In this document: piece after piece, positions 1 through 8,690 of the stretch
Layout: every line of letters starts with the position of its first letter
Numbering within the stretch: position 1 is the first letter of the stretch
Source of the DNA: Nemertoderma westbladi
Taxonomy: Eukaryota > Xenacoelomorpha > Nemertodermatida > Nemertodermatidae
DNA: 39,266 nucleotides
Direction of reading: 5' to 3'
NCBI GenBank assembly: GCA_032718475.1
Contig: JAUCBJ010001491.1
Span: forward strand, 1-39,266
Notes under the pieces: model-generated
Databases searched by the model: none
What the model was told of the DNA's origin: nothing
The model's input: only the letters and a program-made list of their open reading frames with translations
Position numbers and translations under genes: made by a program

Positions 1-546
1 GTAGTCGCGATATGGGGTAGTCGAGATATGGGGTAGTCGCGATATGGGGTAGTCGCGATATGGGGTAGTCGCGATATGAGGTAGTCGCGATATGGGGTAG
101 TCGCGATATGGGGTAGTCGTGATATGGGGTAGTCGCGATAGGGGGTAGTCGCGATATGGGGTAGTCGTGATATGGGGTAGTCGCGATATGGGGTAGTCGC
201 GATATGGGGTAGTCGCGATATGGGGTAGTCGCGATATGGGGTAGTCGCGATATGGGGTAAGTCGCGATATGGGGTAGTCGTGATATGGGGTAGTCGCGAT
301 ATGGGGTAGTCGTGATATGGGGTAGTCGCGATATGGGGTAGTCGCGATATGGGGTAGTCGCGATATGGGGTAGTCGCGATATGGGGTAGTCGCGATATGG
401 GGTAGTCGCGATATGGGGTAAGTCGCGATATGGGGTAGTCGTGATATGGGGTAGTCGCGATATGGGGTAAGTCGCGATATGGGGTAAGTCGTGATATGGG
501 GTAGTCGCGATATGGGGTAGTCGCGATATGGGGTAGTCGCGATATG
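1..546. repeat. 17-bp satellite array, about 32 copies
   Basis: The unit GTAGTCGCGATATGGGG repeats head to tail from the window edge, so the array continues to the left. Each unit holds the palindrome TCGCGA with two CpGs. The commonest variant changes TCGCGA to TCGTGA. Several units carry one extra A (GTAAGTCG). The array stops abruptly at ATATGTGTC. Confidence 0.97.
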
Positions 547-904
547 TGTCAATTGAAAACAAATGTTGCCACATGCCTAGAACTAGTTCCACTCAATTTA
601 AAGCAAATTGATTTTGAACACAGAATATTTTATACATTATTGCATTATTTTATAGCTGAGCCGAGTTGAATGCCGAATTGTTTTTTGGGCCACCCTAGTT
701 TAGCATTGAATCTGTGTTTTACAGCTGTTCGGTTAAAATATTAATCTTTCGGTGCGCAAAACGTCCAGACCGCCTCCCATTTCTTAGGACTTGAGGTTTC
801 TGTTAATGGCGTTGATTTATTATATAATTACAAAATGTAGTAGATATTTTAATTAAAACCAATGTTGAATATTAATATATTTTCTCGTTATATATTCAGT
901 ATGC
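547..904. other. AT-rich non-coding stretch
   Basis: No open frame, repeat or RNA gene was recognised here. It separates the 17-bp satellite from the poly-G tract. Confidence 0.6.
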
Positions 905-909
905 GGGGG

Positions 910-941
<32 letters not shown>
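905..941 (+). repeat. poly-G tract
   Basis: Five G, one C, then 31 consecutive G. The length is probably uncertain because homopolymers of this size are error-prone in sequencing. Confidence 0.95.
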
Positions 942-942
<1 letters not shown>

Positions 943-1251
943 TTAAACGGACGAAATATCGCTGTAATAAATATAATCCCAGTCCCGATACCGACTGTTT
1001 TTGTAACGGGATCGCGAAGTAGAAATAAGTAGTGAAGTAAATTTATTGAATATCCGAAGAATAGTTTGTAACAGAGCAGAAATGTATTGATTTTATCGAA
1101 TTTATGTCAGTAAACCCAACTATAAATCAATTTTAATATAATTTATTATATTACTAATATTTGAGCTGTGTTAATAATGGGGAGGGAGGGGGGTGGGGGG
1201 GGGGGGGGGGCAAATCCCATTTTGGCTCTACAACTTCCCGAAATTACGCAT
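942..1251. other. non-coding stretch with second G-run and array-like flank
   Basis: AT-rich DNA ends in a G-rich run at 1179-1210 (16 uninterrupted G at 1195-1210). Bases 1108-1150 resemble 2449-2485, a decayed dispersed repeat. Bases 1233-1251, read on the minus strand, are ATGCGTAATTTCGGGAAGT. That is identical to 19 bases of the 55-bp array unit near 28.6 kb. No gene was recognised. Confidence 0.7.
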
Positions 1252-2296
1252 TACTACTAGGATCGGCATTCTGCATTGCAGCTGCATTTTTAAGAATGCT
1301 GTGTCGGCTTATTGACAAAATTGCGCCGCCACAACTCCCTATCACCCATGACATTTGCTAGATCATCCGCATCTTCAATGCCAGTGTCCTTTAAGATGCA
1401 TCTCAATAAAGTCATGGGCTGTCCATGTCCACCATGCTTATTCGATCCATGGGGCTGCCAAAGCACTTGGTTATAAGGTTATGCACTGGCTGGTCTTCAC
1501 GGCGAAAGCAATGTCCTGCAAAGCGGAGGCGATTTTGTTTTAGTGTCAAGCTTGGGGGAACCAATGAGACACCTCCAATGTTATATAGTGTCTGGTTGGA
1601 GATGTGTGCATTGTACTTGACACAATGAACCCGGCGTAGCATTCTTGTGAATGTGCCATCCAGAGATTTGGTGTCCTCAGAAGTTAGAGCCCAGCATGGA
1701 CTCCCGTAGAGGAGTACTGGAACTACTACTGCTCTAAATAATCGGACCTTAAGTTTCCGATTAATTCTCTGTGACTTCCAAATCCTGGAAAGCCTATTCA
1801 AGGCTGCCCATGCCTTTCCCTTACGTATTCGAAGGTCCTCACCTGACTTCCGGATCCATGATCCCAGGTAACAGAAGTCGTCCACATGCTTGAGCTTATG
1901 CTCATCCGATCATAGACTTACTGAGGACTTTCAAAGTTAACTGTCAAAATTGTGGTCTTTTTGGAGATAATAAAAAGAACAACACTAGAAGCAGCATGTT
2001 CAAATGAGCTGAGGAGCCGTTGGGCTCCCTCTAGTGATTCTGAGAGTACTCCTAAGTCATCAGCAAAGTCTAGATCAGTTAGGTACTTGGCGGGATTTCC
2101 TCGACTTCTGGAGCCAGTAGGTGGAGTTACCATCACCCCATCATCATTATGATGATCTAAGGACATAGTCGTAGAACATAGTCAACCACAATTATGAACA
2201 AGAATGGCGCAAGTGTGTCTCCTTGAAGGACTCCCCATAATATTTCAAATTGTTCAGTGTCACCACCAACAGAAGACTCAAATGTTGTCGAACCAT
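1252..2296 (-). mobile_element. RTE-like non-LTR retrotransposon, family A copy A1 (5'-truncated)
   Basis: Read on the minus strand this is the same 3' half of an RTE-like element as at 4.67, 6.53, 10.3 and 28.0 kb. It ends in the family's 3' tail CCTAGTAGTA. The hexamer CGCATT stands at both edges (1247-1252 and 2297-2302), a candidate 6-bp target-site duplication. The 5' part, with endonuclease and most of the reverse transcriptase, is missing, as expected from incomplete reverse transcription. Confidence 0.9.
1290..2296 (-). pseudogene. A1 reverse transcriptase C-terminal remnant
   Basis: The sequence starts in the region after RT motif GVLQGDTLAP and keeps the catalytic FADD motif (in TDLDFADDLG). 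The thumb and the conserved FAGHCFRRED region follow. The frame is broken. About 20 nt are lost between short direct repeats near 1890, where neighbouring copies read on. A 1-nt gain and a 6-nt duplication near 1430-1450 destroy the last part, giving a premature stop near 1412. The original stop codon position is still visible at 1290. It cannot make an active enzyme. Confidence 0.88.
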
Positions 2297-2302
2297 CGCA
2301 TT

Positions 2303-2999
2303 TCGGCTCAATGTTAGATCATCAATTTAGGGAAAAGAGCATGATACAGTGGCGCGTTATTCTAACCAAAACACTAAACGAAAGTTAATAAAACAGGATA
2401 CAATTTGATTTTTGTGGGTAATCCGCTGTTACTTGTGGCGATATTTCAGTAAAACCAACTATATAAATCAATTTCCCGCACAATGTAGGTGAGGAGGTTA
2501 CCCTTTAATGCCGCTTCATAAACATAAAACATTCCACTATTATTAACTAGAAAGCCAGCAAGCTGGCTGGAAGGAGCCCAGGGGAAGAATCCTAGCCAAG
2601 ACTATTACAAATGAACTATGTCAGTCAGCAGTTACTAAGTAAACTAAACAATTGTCTAATCTGTAAGGCGTGAGGCTATCTGACTTTGTGGCTCGTCCCA
2701 CATATTAAAAAATGAAACTTTGGTACCACTAACAATAATATAATATGAAGCAAATAATTTAATTATCAAGCACGTTTACAAGATATAAGATTACCGAATA
2801 TTTATAAAAAAATTCCCATGGTGCACAACCAGATAAATAACAACGAATAGAGCCAAATAATCAATTTAGTTTCCTTATTGTAGATCTACCCTTACAAAGC
2901 ACTGGGAGAGCAATCAGCTTATGGGGTAATACATTAGAAACCCACAGCTTATGTGTGAGTAAACATTGCCTTTCCTTATAGCCTACTAGTAAAACTTGG
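2303..2999. other. non-coding stretch with a dispersed repeat
   Basis: No gene was recognised. Bases 2343-2440 (ACAGTGGCGCGTTATTCTAA onward) align with 8391-8480 with many differences, so they are two old copies of one unnamed interspersed repeat. Confidence 0.6.
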
Positions 3000-3015
3000 C
3001 AACCAACATGTTTTA

Positions 3016-4667
3016 CTATGACTGTGTATAACTCTGATATATTAGGCCACTATTGCTTTTAACTTCGCGACAAAATAATGTCAAAAAACCGTTTCTCCCA
3101 AGTTCAGTATCCCTTTCAAGTTGATCTATATATGTTATGGCCGGTCGTCCACGACTACGCTTTCCATGAGTTGGTTGCCAGAAAAGTAGATCTGGTATGA
3201 CCTCGTCTTTACTTCGCCAGCAGTGCCCACTGAATCTTAATCTGCGTTCACGGAGGGTGGTTGATACAGGTGGTATTGTACCATAAAGTTCGGCGTTTGT
3301 CATGTGTTGTCTCCAGCTGATGTTTAGGGCTGCCCTTAGTAGTCTTGTGTAGCAACCATCAATTCGTTGTTCAAGTGATTTAGTCAGTGTCCAGGTCTCA
3401 CCCCCGTATAAAAATACACTTTCCACTGTGGCTAGAAAGAATCTCTTCAGGTGCCTGGAGAGATCTGATTTCCAGATGGTATCCATTTTTGATAGAGCTA
3501 CCCAAGACAATGCTTTCCTAACTTCTATGTCCTTTTTGCTACTCTCTATGCATGATCCAAGGTACTGGAAGACGTCAACCTTCCTTAGTTGATTACTATT
3601 AATGGTTGTCAAGTTTCCATCAACATTAAAGGTCATGAATTCGGTCTTAGTAGCATTTATATGCAATCCAACCTCCTTAGTAGCCCTCTCCACTTTATTT
3701 AGTAGAAGCTGTGCATCTGCTAGGGTATTAGAGAGCAGGGCGATGTCATCCGCAAAATCGGTGTCTGTGACTGTAGTTGCCGGATATCTACTACTTCTGC
3801 GTTCTTGAAGTGTGAATCAATCCCAGATCTTCACCATTTGTGGCCATCCTCATTGCGTAATGCAGCACAATTACAAATAGTAATGGTGCTAATGTGTCAC
3901 CATGCAGTACACCAGCCAGGATTGAGAAAAACTCAGTTTCACCATCTGGTGAGAGTACCTGCGCTTCTGTATCACAATATAACAATCCAATGCCAGCAAC
4001 AATTACTTCTGGTATTCCATAAGCTCTTAGGATTCACCTCTATGGATGGAGTCGAATGCCTTCTTGAAGTCCACAAAAGTCATGACTTTGGGGAGATTCG
4101 TTGACTTAATTCCTTCAATCAGTCTCCGTAGTGCAAGTATATGAGCTATTGTTGATCTATTTGGTCGAAATCCGTTTTGGCTCTTTCGCAGTAGTTTCTC
4201 TATGTGAGGCCTAATCCTATATAGAATCATTTTATTGTATATTTTGGCATCTAGCACAAGCAGATAGATCCCACGATAGTTTGTTGGTATGCCGAGGTCT
4301 CCTTTCTTGGGGAGAGGCTTTAGTTGACCTTTAGTCCAAATTGATGGTGGCTTTTCCCCTTTTAACATCCGGTTGCAAACATTCAATAATGGTCTGTTTA
4401 GCACTCCTGTTTTCCATACCTCCACTGGGATTTCATCTAATCCACTCGCTTTATTATTGGACATACTTTTAATGCTTCTTTGGAGTTCGGCAGGTGTGAA
4501 GTCCCCTGTTTCTATAGGTAGTGTCTTGTCATATATTTTCCTTGTAGGGCTGATCTCGATGTTTGGTGGCTGCCCAAGCAAGTTGCTGAAGTGATTTTTC
4601 CACTTTCCAGCACGTTCTTCAGGACTATCGGCTTTGAGGCGCCTCTTTGCACAAAGTTTCCAACCAG
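3016..4667 (-). pseudogene. element B reverse transcriptase
   Basis: Would copy element RNA into DNA at the chromosomal target. Three frames together cover an RT. The first has NNKASGLDEIP, YRGI, the QNGFRPNRST region and FVDFKKAFDS. The second has GVLHGDTLAPLLF, where the usual Q is H. The third carries the catalytic FADD at about 3745-3756, the YLGSCIESS region and RLRFSGHCWRSKDE near the C-terminus. The breaks are one frameshift near 3805, just ahead of FADD, and a deletion near 4000-4027 after AFDSIHRG. The first 20 or so codons of the longest open frame (4668-4716) belong to the antisense of inserted A2, not to B. Assignment to the RTE group is by overall motif order; an exact clade needs a phylogeny. 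Confidence 0.88.
4660..4667. repeat. candidate target-site duplication, left flank of A2
   Basis: CCAACCAG here and CCGACCAG at 5658-5665 flank A2 and differ at one base. Both fall in the same codon phase of element B, which is what an 8-bp duplication made on insertion would look like. Confidence 0.6.
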
Positions 4668-4668
4668 T

Positions 4669-5620
4669 GTTATGGGGCGTCCTCCAAGGAGACACACTTG
4701 CACCATTCTTGTTCATTATTGTGGTTGACTATGTTCTACCCATGTCCTTAGATCATCATAATGATGATGGGGTGATGATAACTCCACCTACTGGCTCCAG
4801 AAGTCGAGGAAATCCTACCAAGTACCTAACTGATCTAGACTTTGCTGATGACTTAGGAGTACTCTCAGAATCATTAGAGGGAGCCCAACGGCTCCTCAGC
4901 TCATTAGAACATGCTGCTTCTAGTGTTGGTCTTTTTATTAACTCCAGAAAGACCAAAATTCTGACCGTTAACTTTGAAAGTCCTCAGCAAGTCTCTGATC
5001 GGATGAGCATAAGCTCAAAGGATGGTATGCTTGAGCATGTGGACGACTTCTGTTACCTGGGATCATGGATCCGGAAGTCAGGTGAGGACCTTCGAATACG
5101 TAAGGGAAAGGCATGGGCAGCCTTGAATAGGCTTTCCAGGATTTGGAAGTCACCGAGAATTAATCGGAAACTTAAGGTCCGATTATTTAGAGCAGCAGTA
5201 GTTCCAGTACTCCTCTACGGGAGTCCATGCTGGGCTCTAACTGCTGAGGACACCAAATCTCTGGATGGCACATTCACAAGAATGCTACGCCGGGTTCATT
5301 GTGTCAAGTACAATGCACACATCTCCAACCAGACACTATATAACATTGGAGGTGTCTCATTGGTTCCCCCAAGCTTGACACTAGAACAAAATCGCCTCCG
5401 CTTTGCAGGACATTGCTTTCGCCGTGAGGACCAGCCAGTGCATAATCTTGTACTTTGGCAGCCTCATGGAGTGAATAAGCATGGTGGACAGCCCATGACT
5501 TTCTTGAGACGCATCTTAAAGGACACTGGCCTTAAAGATGCGGATGATCTAGCAAATGTCACGGGTGATAGGGAGTTGTGGCGGTGCAATTTTGTTGACA
5601 AGCCGGCACAGCATTCTTAA
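4669..5620 (+). CDS. A2 reverse transcriptase C-terminal half (truncated element ORF)
   Basis: About 316 codons of family A frame, open to a stop at 5620. It begins at RT motif LWGVLQGDTLAPFLF, contains the catalytic FADD at 4841-4852, then the thumb and CYLGSWIRKSGED region and RLRFAGHCFRRED, and ends in VDKPAQHS. The fingers and part of the palm (with the first catalytic Asp, in the FVDFFKAFDS motif) and the endonuclease are absent, so the product could not be a complete polymerase. An ATG-type start upstream lies in antisense of element B and is accidental. The open frame means the copy is young, not that it is used. It differs from A3 by only scattered bases. Confidence 0.85.
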
Positions 5621-5648
5621 AAATGCAGCTGCAATGCAGCATGCCGAT

Positions 5649-5657
5649 CCTAGTAGT
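5649..5657 (+). other. family A 3' end with short TAG tail
   Basis: The 3' end of all complete A copies is a short UTR with the near-palindrome GCTGCAATGCAGC, followed by CCTAG and a GTA microsatellite. Here the tail is only CCTAGTAGT. A3 and A5 have longer tails. Microsatellite tails are typical of RTE-type elements. Confidence 0.75.
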
Positions 5658-6527
5658 CCGACCAGATACCTCATTTACAGTTTGCCAGGTAAGTGTTGAT
5701 TGTTGCTGTATGTGAGTAGTTGTAATTGCTTCAATTTTATCCTGTATGTACTTTTCCTGGCTGATGTTACGCCAATTTAAGATCGTCCTTAGCTTTCTCA
5801 ACCTTGTTAATGTTTTCGGTTGTTGGTTGTTCGGTTTTTACTTTGTAGGCTATCTGAAGATCTTCTCTCTTACAAGTAACCTCAGAGTTTTGCCATGGCA
5901 CATACTGTTTTCGTTTGGGTTTCTGGGGGATATGCCTCTTAGCTGATTCCTTGTGGGCTGTTATTATATTCTGGTATATTGAATCGGTGGACTGGAGTGC
6001 TTCAAGCACTCTCTGGAGCGCTCTCTGCAGTCACAATTCTGTGGTCCGAACCAATTAGGTTGAACGAGCTGTATGCCTCGCAGTTGATCATACTGTTTCT
6101 CCACTTTTTGTTTATAAGGATGTAATCTAGTTGTGCTTTGGTTCCATTGGGGTATTGAAAGGTCCATAGCTTTCCCCTTACTCTTTTCGAATGTGTTATT
6201 TGTTGGCATCAATTCACATTCTTCCATTAGGTCTAAAAGTAAGTACCCACTTCTGTTAGAACTGGTGTTATAGGTGTAACCCTTGATGTTTTCTGGGCCA
6301 ATTTGCGCATTCAGGTCACCAGCAATGACTTTCACATTGTGTTTCGGAATGTCGTTTATAAGTCCAGTCAGATCTTTATAAAACTTGACTGCTTGTTCTG
6401 ACTCTGGGGCATTGGTTGGACTGTAGCAATATATAACTGTTGTTTTGGGATTCCCATCAAATATATCGAATACCACACATTTGTAACGCGATTATGAACC
6501 ACCAAAGCAGTGTACTTGCAAAATTTC
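5658..6527 (-). pseudogene. element B AP-endonuclease and linker remnant
   Basis: Minus-strand frames encode an exonuclease-endonuclease-phosphatase type domain that nicks target DNA to prime reverse transcription. Visible are YCYSPTNAP (the strand carrying the conserved Tyr-Ser-Pro block) and VIAGDLNAQIG (the GD-N metal/DNA site). The downstream GPQNCDCRE stretch replaces the expected SDH-type C-terminal motif and is frameshifted. A linker follows, with RKQYVPWQNSEV and WQTVNEVSGR, and runs up to the A2 insertion. The N-terminal third of the endonuclease is not recognisable: a stop lies about 10 codons before YCYSPTN's strand. This is a dead fragment, homologous in design to other animal RTE-type elements. 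Confidence 0.8.
6423..6527. repeat. 105-bp target-site duplication, left copy (A3)
   Basis: Identical to 7979-8083 except for one base (G at 6510, A at 8065). It is element B sequence. A3 starts directly after it. Confidence 0.93.
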
Positions 6528-7934
6528 CGTACAACAAGAGTCCCACTAGAAATGAAAACAAATAAGTTGGTGCCAGTTCCCAAGAAGGGCAACCTAACAC
6601 TCTATGGTTCTTTTCGGGGAATCTCATTGATTTCGATTGCTGCAAAACTATACAATATAATTCTATTAAATCGCATCAGGGATCCCATTGAGAGACTGCT
6701 ACGTGGAAATCAGAATGGGTTCCGTAAAGGTGGTGGGACCATGGAGCCCATTTTGGCACTTAGAAGGATAATTGAAGAGTTATCAAAAAAGAAAGACAGG
6801 CATCTGGCTGTTATCTTTGTTGACTTCTTCAAGGCCTTTGATTCAGTCTCTCGCTCACGTATGTTCAGCATACTTTCATTATATGGGATTCCTGATGAAA
6901 TTATTGCAGCAATCAGATCAGTATACGATGGTTCGACAACATTTGTGTCTACTGTTGACGGTGACACAGAACCATTTGAAGTGTTATGGGGCGTCCTCCA
7001 AGGAGACACACTTGCACCATTCTTGTTCATTATTGTGGTTGACTATGTTCTACGCATGTCCTTAGATCATCATAATGATGATGGGGTGATGATAACTCCA
7101 CCTACTGGCTCCAGAAGTCGAGGAAATCCTGCCAAGTATCTAACTGATCTAGACTTTGCTGATGACTTAGGAGTACTCTCAGAATCATTAGAGGGAGCCC
7201 AACGGCTCCTCAGCTCATTAGAACATGCTGCGTCTAGTGTTGGTCTTTTTATTAACTCCAGAAAGACCAAAATTATGACAGTTAACTTTGAAAGTCCTCA
7301 GCAAGTCTCTGATCGGATGAGCATAAGCTCAAAGGATGGTATGCTTGAGCATGTGGACGACTTCTGTTACCTGGGATCATGGATCCGGAAGTCAGGTGAG
7401 GACCTTCGAATACGTAAGGGAAAGGCATGGGCAGCCTTGAATAGGCTTTCCAGGATTTGGAAGTCACCGAGAATTAATCGGAAACTTAAGGTCCGATTAT
7501 TTAGAGCAGCAGTTGTTCCAGTACTCCTCTACGGGAGTCCATGCTGGGATCTAACTGCTGAGGACACCAAATCTCTGGATGGCACATTCACAAGAATGCT
7601 ACGCCGGATTCATTGTGTCAAGTACAATGCACACATCTCCAACCAGACACTATATAACATTGGAGGTGTCTCATTGGTTCCCCCAAGCTTGACACTAGAA
7701 CAAAATCGCCTCCGCTTTGCAGGACATTGCTTTCGCCGTGAGGACCAGCCAGTGCATAATCTTGTACTTTGGCAGCCTCATGGAGTGAATAAGCATGGTG
7801 GACAGCCCATGACTTTCTTGAGACGCATCTTAAAGGACACTGGCCTTAAAGATGCGGATGATCTAGCAAATGTCATGGGTGATAGGGAGTTGTGGCGGTG
7901 CAATTTTGTTGACAAGCCGGCACAGCATTCTTAA
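6528..7934 (+). CDS. A3 reverse transcriptase, nearly intact but lacking N-terminus
   Basis: About 468 codons open to a stop at 7934. In order: LVPVPKKGN and FRGISLI (RT motifs 0/1), ILNRIRD-type helix, QNGFRKG (motif 2), VIFVDFFKAFDS (motif A, first catalytic Asp), WGVLQGDTLAPFLF (motif B), FADD at 7154-7165 (motif C with the Asp pair), the GLFINSRKTK motif D/E region, then the thumb with RLRFAGHCFRRED and a C-terminal tail ending VDKPAQHS. The palm is complete. Missing is the upstream endonuclease and the start of the RT fingers, part of which is visible in A4. Translation would need an accidental start in the flank: a GTG at 6510 in the duplicated element B DNA is in frame. One odd substitution against A2 and A5 is CWDLT for CWALT. 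The lack of decay implies recent insertion. Confidence 0.88.
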   Translation, partial: RTTRVPLEMKTNKLVPVPKKGNLTLYGSFRGISLISIAAKLYNIILLNRIRDPIERLLRGNQNGFRKGGGTMEPILALRRIIEELSKKKDRHLAVIFVDFFKAFDSVSRSRMFSILSLYGIPDEIIAAIRSVYDGSTTFVSTVDGDTEPFEVLWGVLQGDTLAPFLFIIVVDYVLRMSLDHHNDDGVMITPPTGSRSRGNPAKYLTDLDFADDLGVLSESLEGAQRLLSSLEHAASSVGLFINSRKTKIMTVNFESPQQVSDRMSISSKDGMLEHVDDFCYLGSWIRKSGEDLRIRKGKAWAALNRLSRIWKSPRINRKLKVRLFRAAVVPVLLYGSPCWDLTAEDTKSLDGTFTRMLRRIHCVKYNAHISNQTLYNIGGVSLVPPSLTLEQNRLRFAGHCFRREDQPVHNLVLWQPHGVNKHGGQPMTFLRRILKDTGLKDADDLANVMGDRELWRCNFVDKPAQHS

Positions 7935-7978
7935 AAATGCAGCTGCAATGCAGCATGCCGATCCTAGTAGTAGTAGTA
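6528..7978 (+). mobile_element. RTE-like retrotransposon A copy A3
   Basis: The second longest family A copy. It begins in the codons for RTTRVP and ends with the 3' UTR and a (TAG)n tail of about five repeats that runs into the right duplication. It is inserted plus-strand into minus-strand element B. Confidence 0.95.
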
Positions 7979-8083
7979 GTAGCAATATATAACTGTTGTT
8001 TTGGGATTCCCATCAAATATATCGAATACCACACATTTGTAACGCGATTATGAACCACCAAAGCAATGTACTTGCAAAATTTC
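7979..8083. repeat. 105-bp target-site duplication, right copy (A3)
   Basis: Follows the (TAG)n tail of A3 and repeats 6423-6527 with a single mismatch. The exact left edge is ambiguous by a few bases because the tail ends in GTAG. Confidence 0.93.
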
Positions 8084-8690
8084 ATCAAAATCGCCAGGCA
8101 GGAAGTGTCTGAACCCGGATTATTATCAGTCAGTCAGTGTTATATAACCTGAGATTTTTACAGAAAGTATCCCGCTGTCGAGCGGGCTCCTAAATATCAA
8201 GACTTTTATGGACAGAGTATCTATCATATGTGATACATTCAATAAATTTGAGTTGGTGATATTTTTTAAATTAAATTAAAGAAAATTTAACCATGGAAAA
8301 GGTAAAGGTATAATATAATTTTATTTTGATAATATTTTAGCAGTGTGAAATAAAGCTGTTAAATACGGTTACAAGTCAAAGGAGCAAGTTACAGTGGCAC
8401 GTTTATTCTAACCAAAACAATAAAGTCATTAGAACAGGTTACAGTTCTATTTTTGAGAGTAAACAGCTGTTATTTGTTTTGATTTTCCCCTGGAGCGGGA
8501 TGAATTATGATTGCCTATAAGTGCCCCCCCCCCCCCCAATGTTTTTTCTAAAAATATTTTTGTGAAATTTATAAATTTTTTATTAGAAATATTTCTAAAA
8601 CAAAAATGGGAAATAGCAAATTTAAATTGAACTGTACGTTCAGTATTACCAACATTTACCAAAGTCAAATCCTTCAAACTCTAAATCTGA
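8084..8690. other. non-coding stretch, hairpin, dispersed repeat and poly-C
   Basis: No gene was recognised. CCCGCTGTCGAGCGGG at 8171-8186 is a perfect 6-bp stem with a GTCG loop. Bases 8391-8480 are the second copy of the dispersed repeat at 2343-2440. A run of 14 C lies at 8524-8537. Confidence 0.65.

Larger units (their letters stand above)
4668..5657 (+). mobile_element. RTE-like retrotransposon A copy A2, nested in B
   Basis: The copy starts within the codons for LWGVLQGDTLAP, so it is strongly 5'-truncated. It ends at the family's 3' tail CCTAGTAGT. It lies in the opposite orientation to host element B. Confidence 0.93.
3000..8083 (-). mobile_element. RTE-like non-LTR retrotransposon B, split by two nested insertions
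   Basis: Minus-strand element whose pieces appear in the expected order: AP-endonuclease (6476 down to about 5966), linker (5666-6009), reverse transcriptase (4667 down to 3016). The element is interrupted at 4667 by A2 and at 6527 by A3, both on the plus strand. Taking the inserts out leaves the B pieces abutting in one frame at the A2 site, so B is older than both. The 5' end of B is not found beyond 8083. The 3' boundary near 3000 is estimated from the end of the coding frame. Confidence 0.85.

Noticed and set aside
1-546. CRISPR array or telomere
   Set aside because: Units are contiguous with no variable spacers and the unit is not a telomere-type TTAGGG repeat; context is animal.
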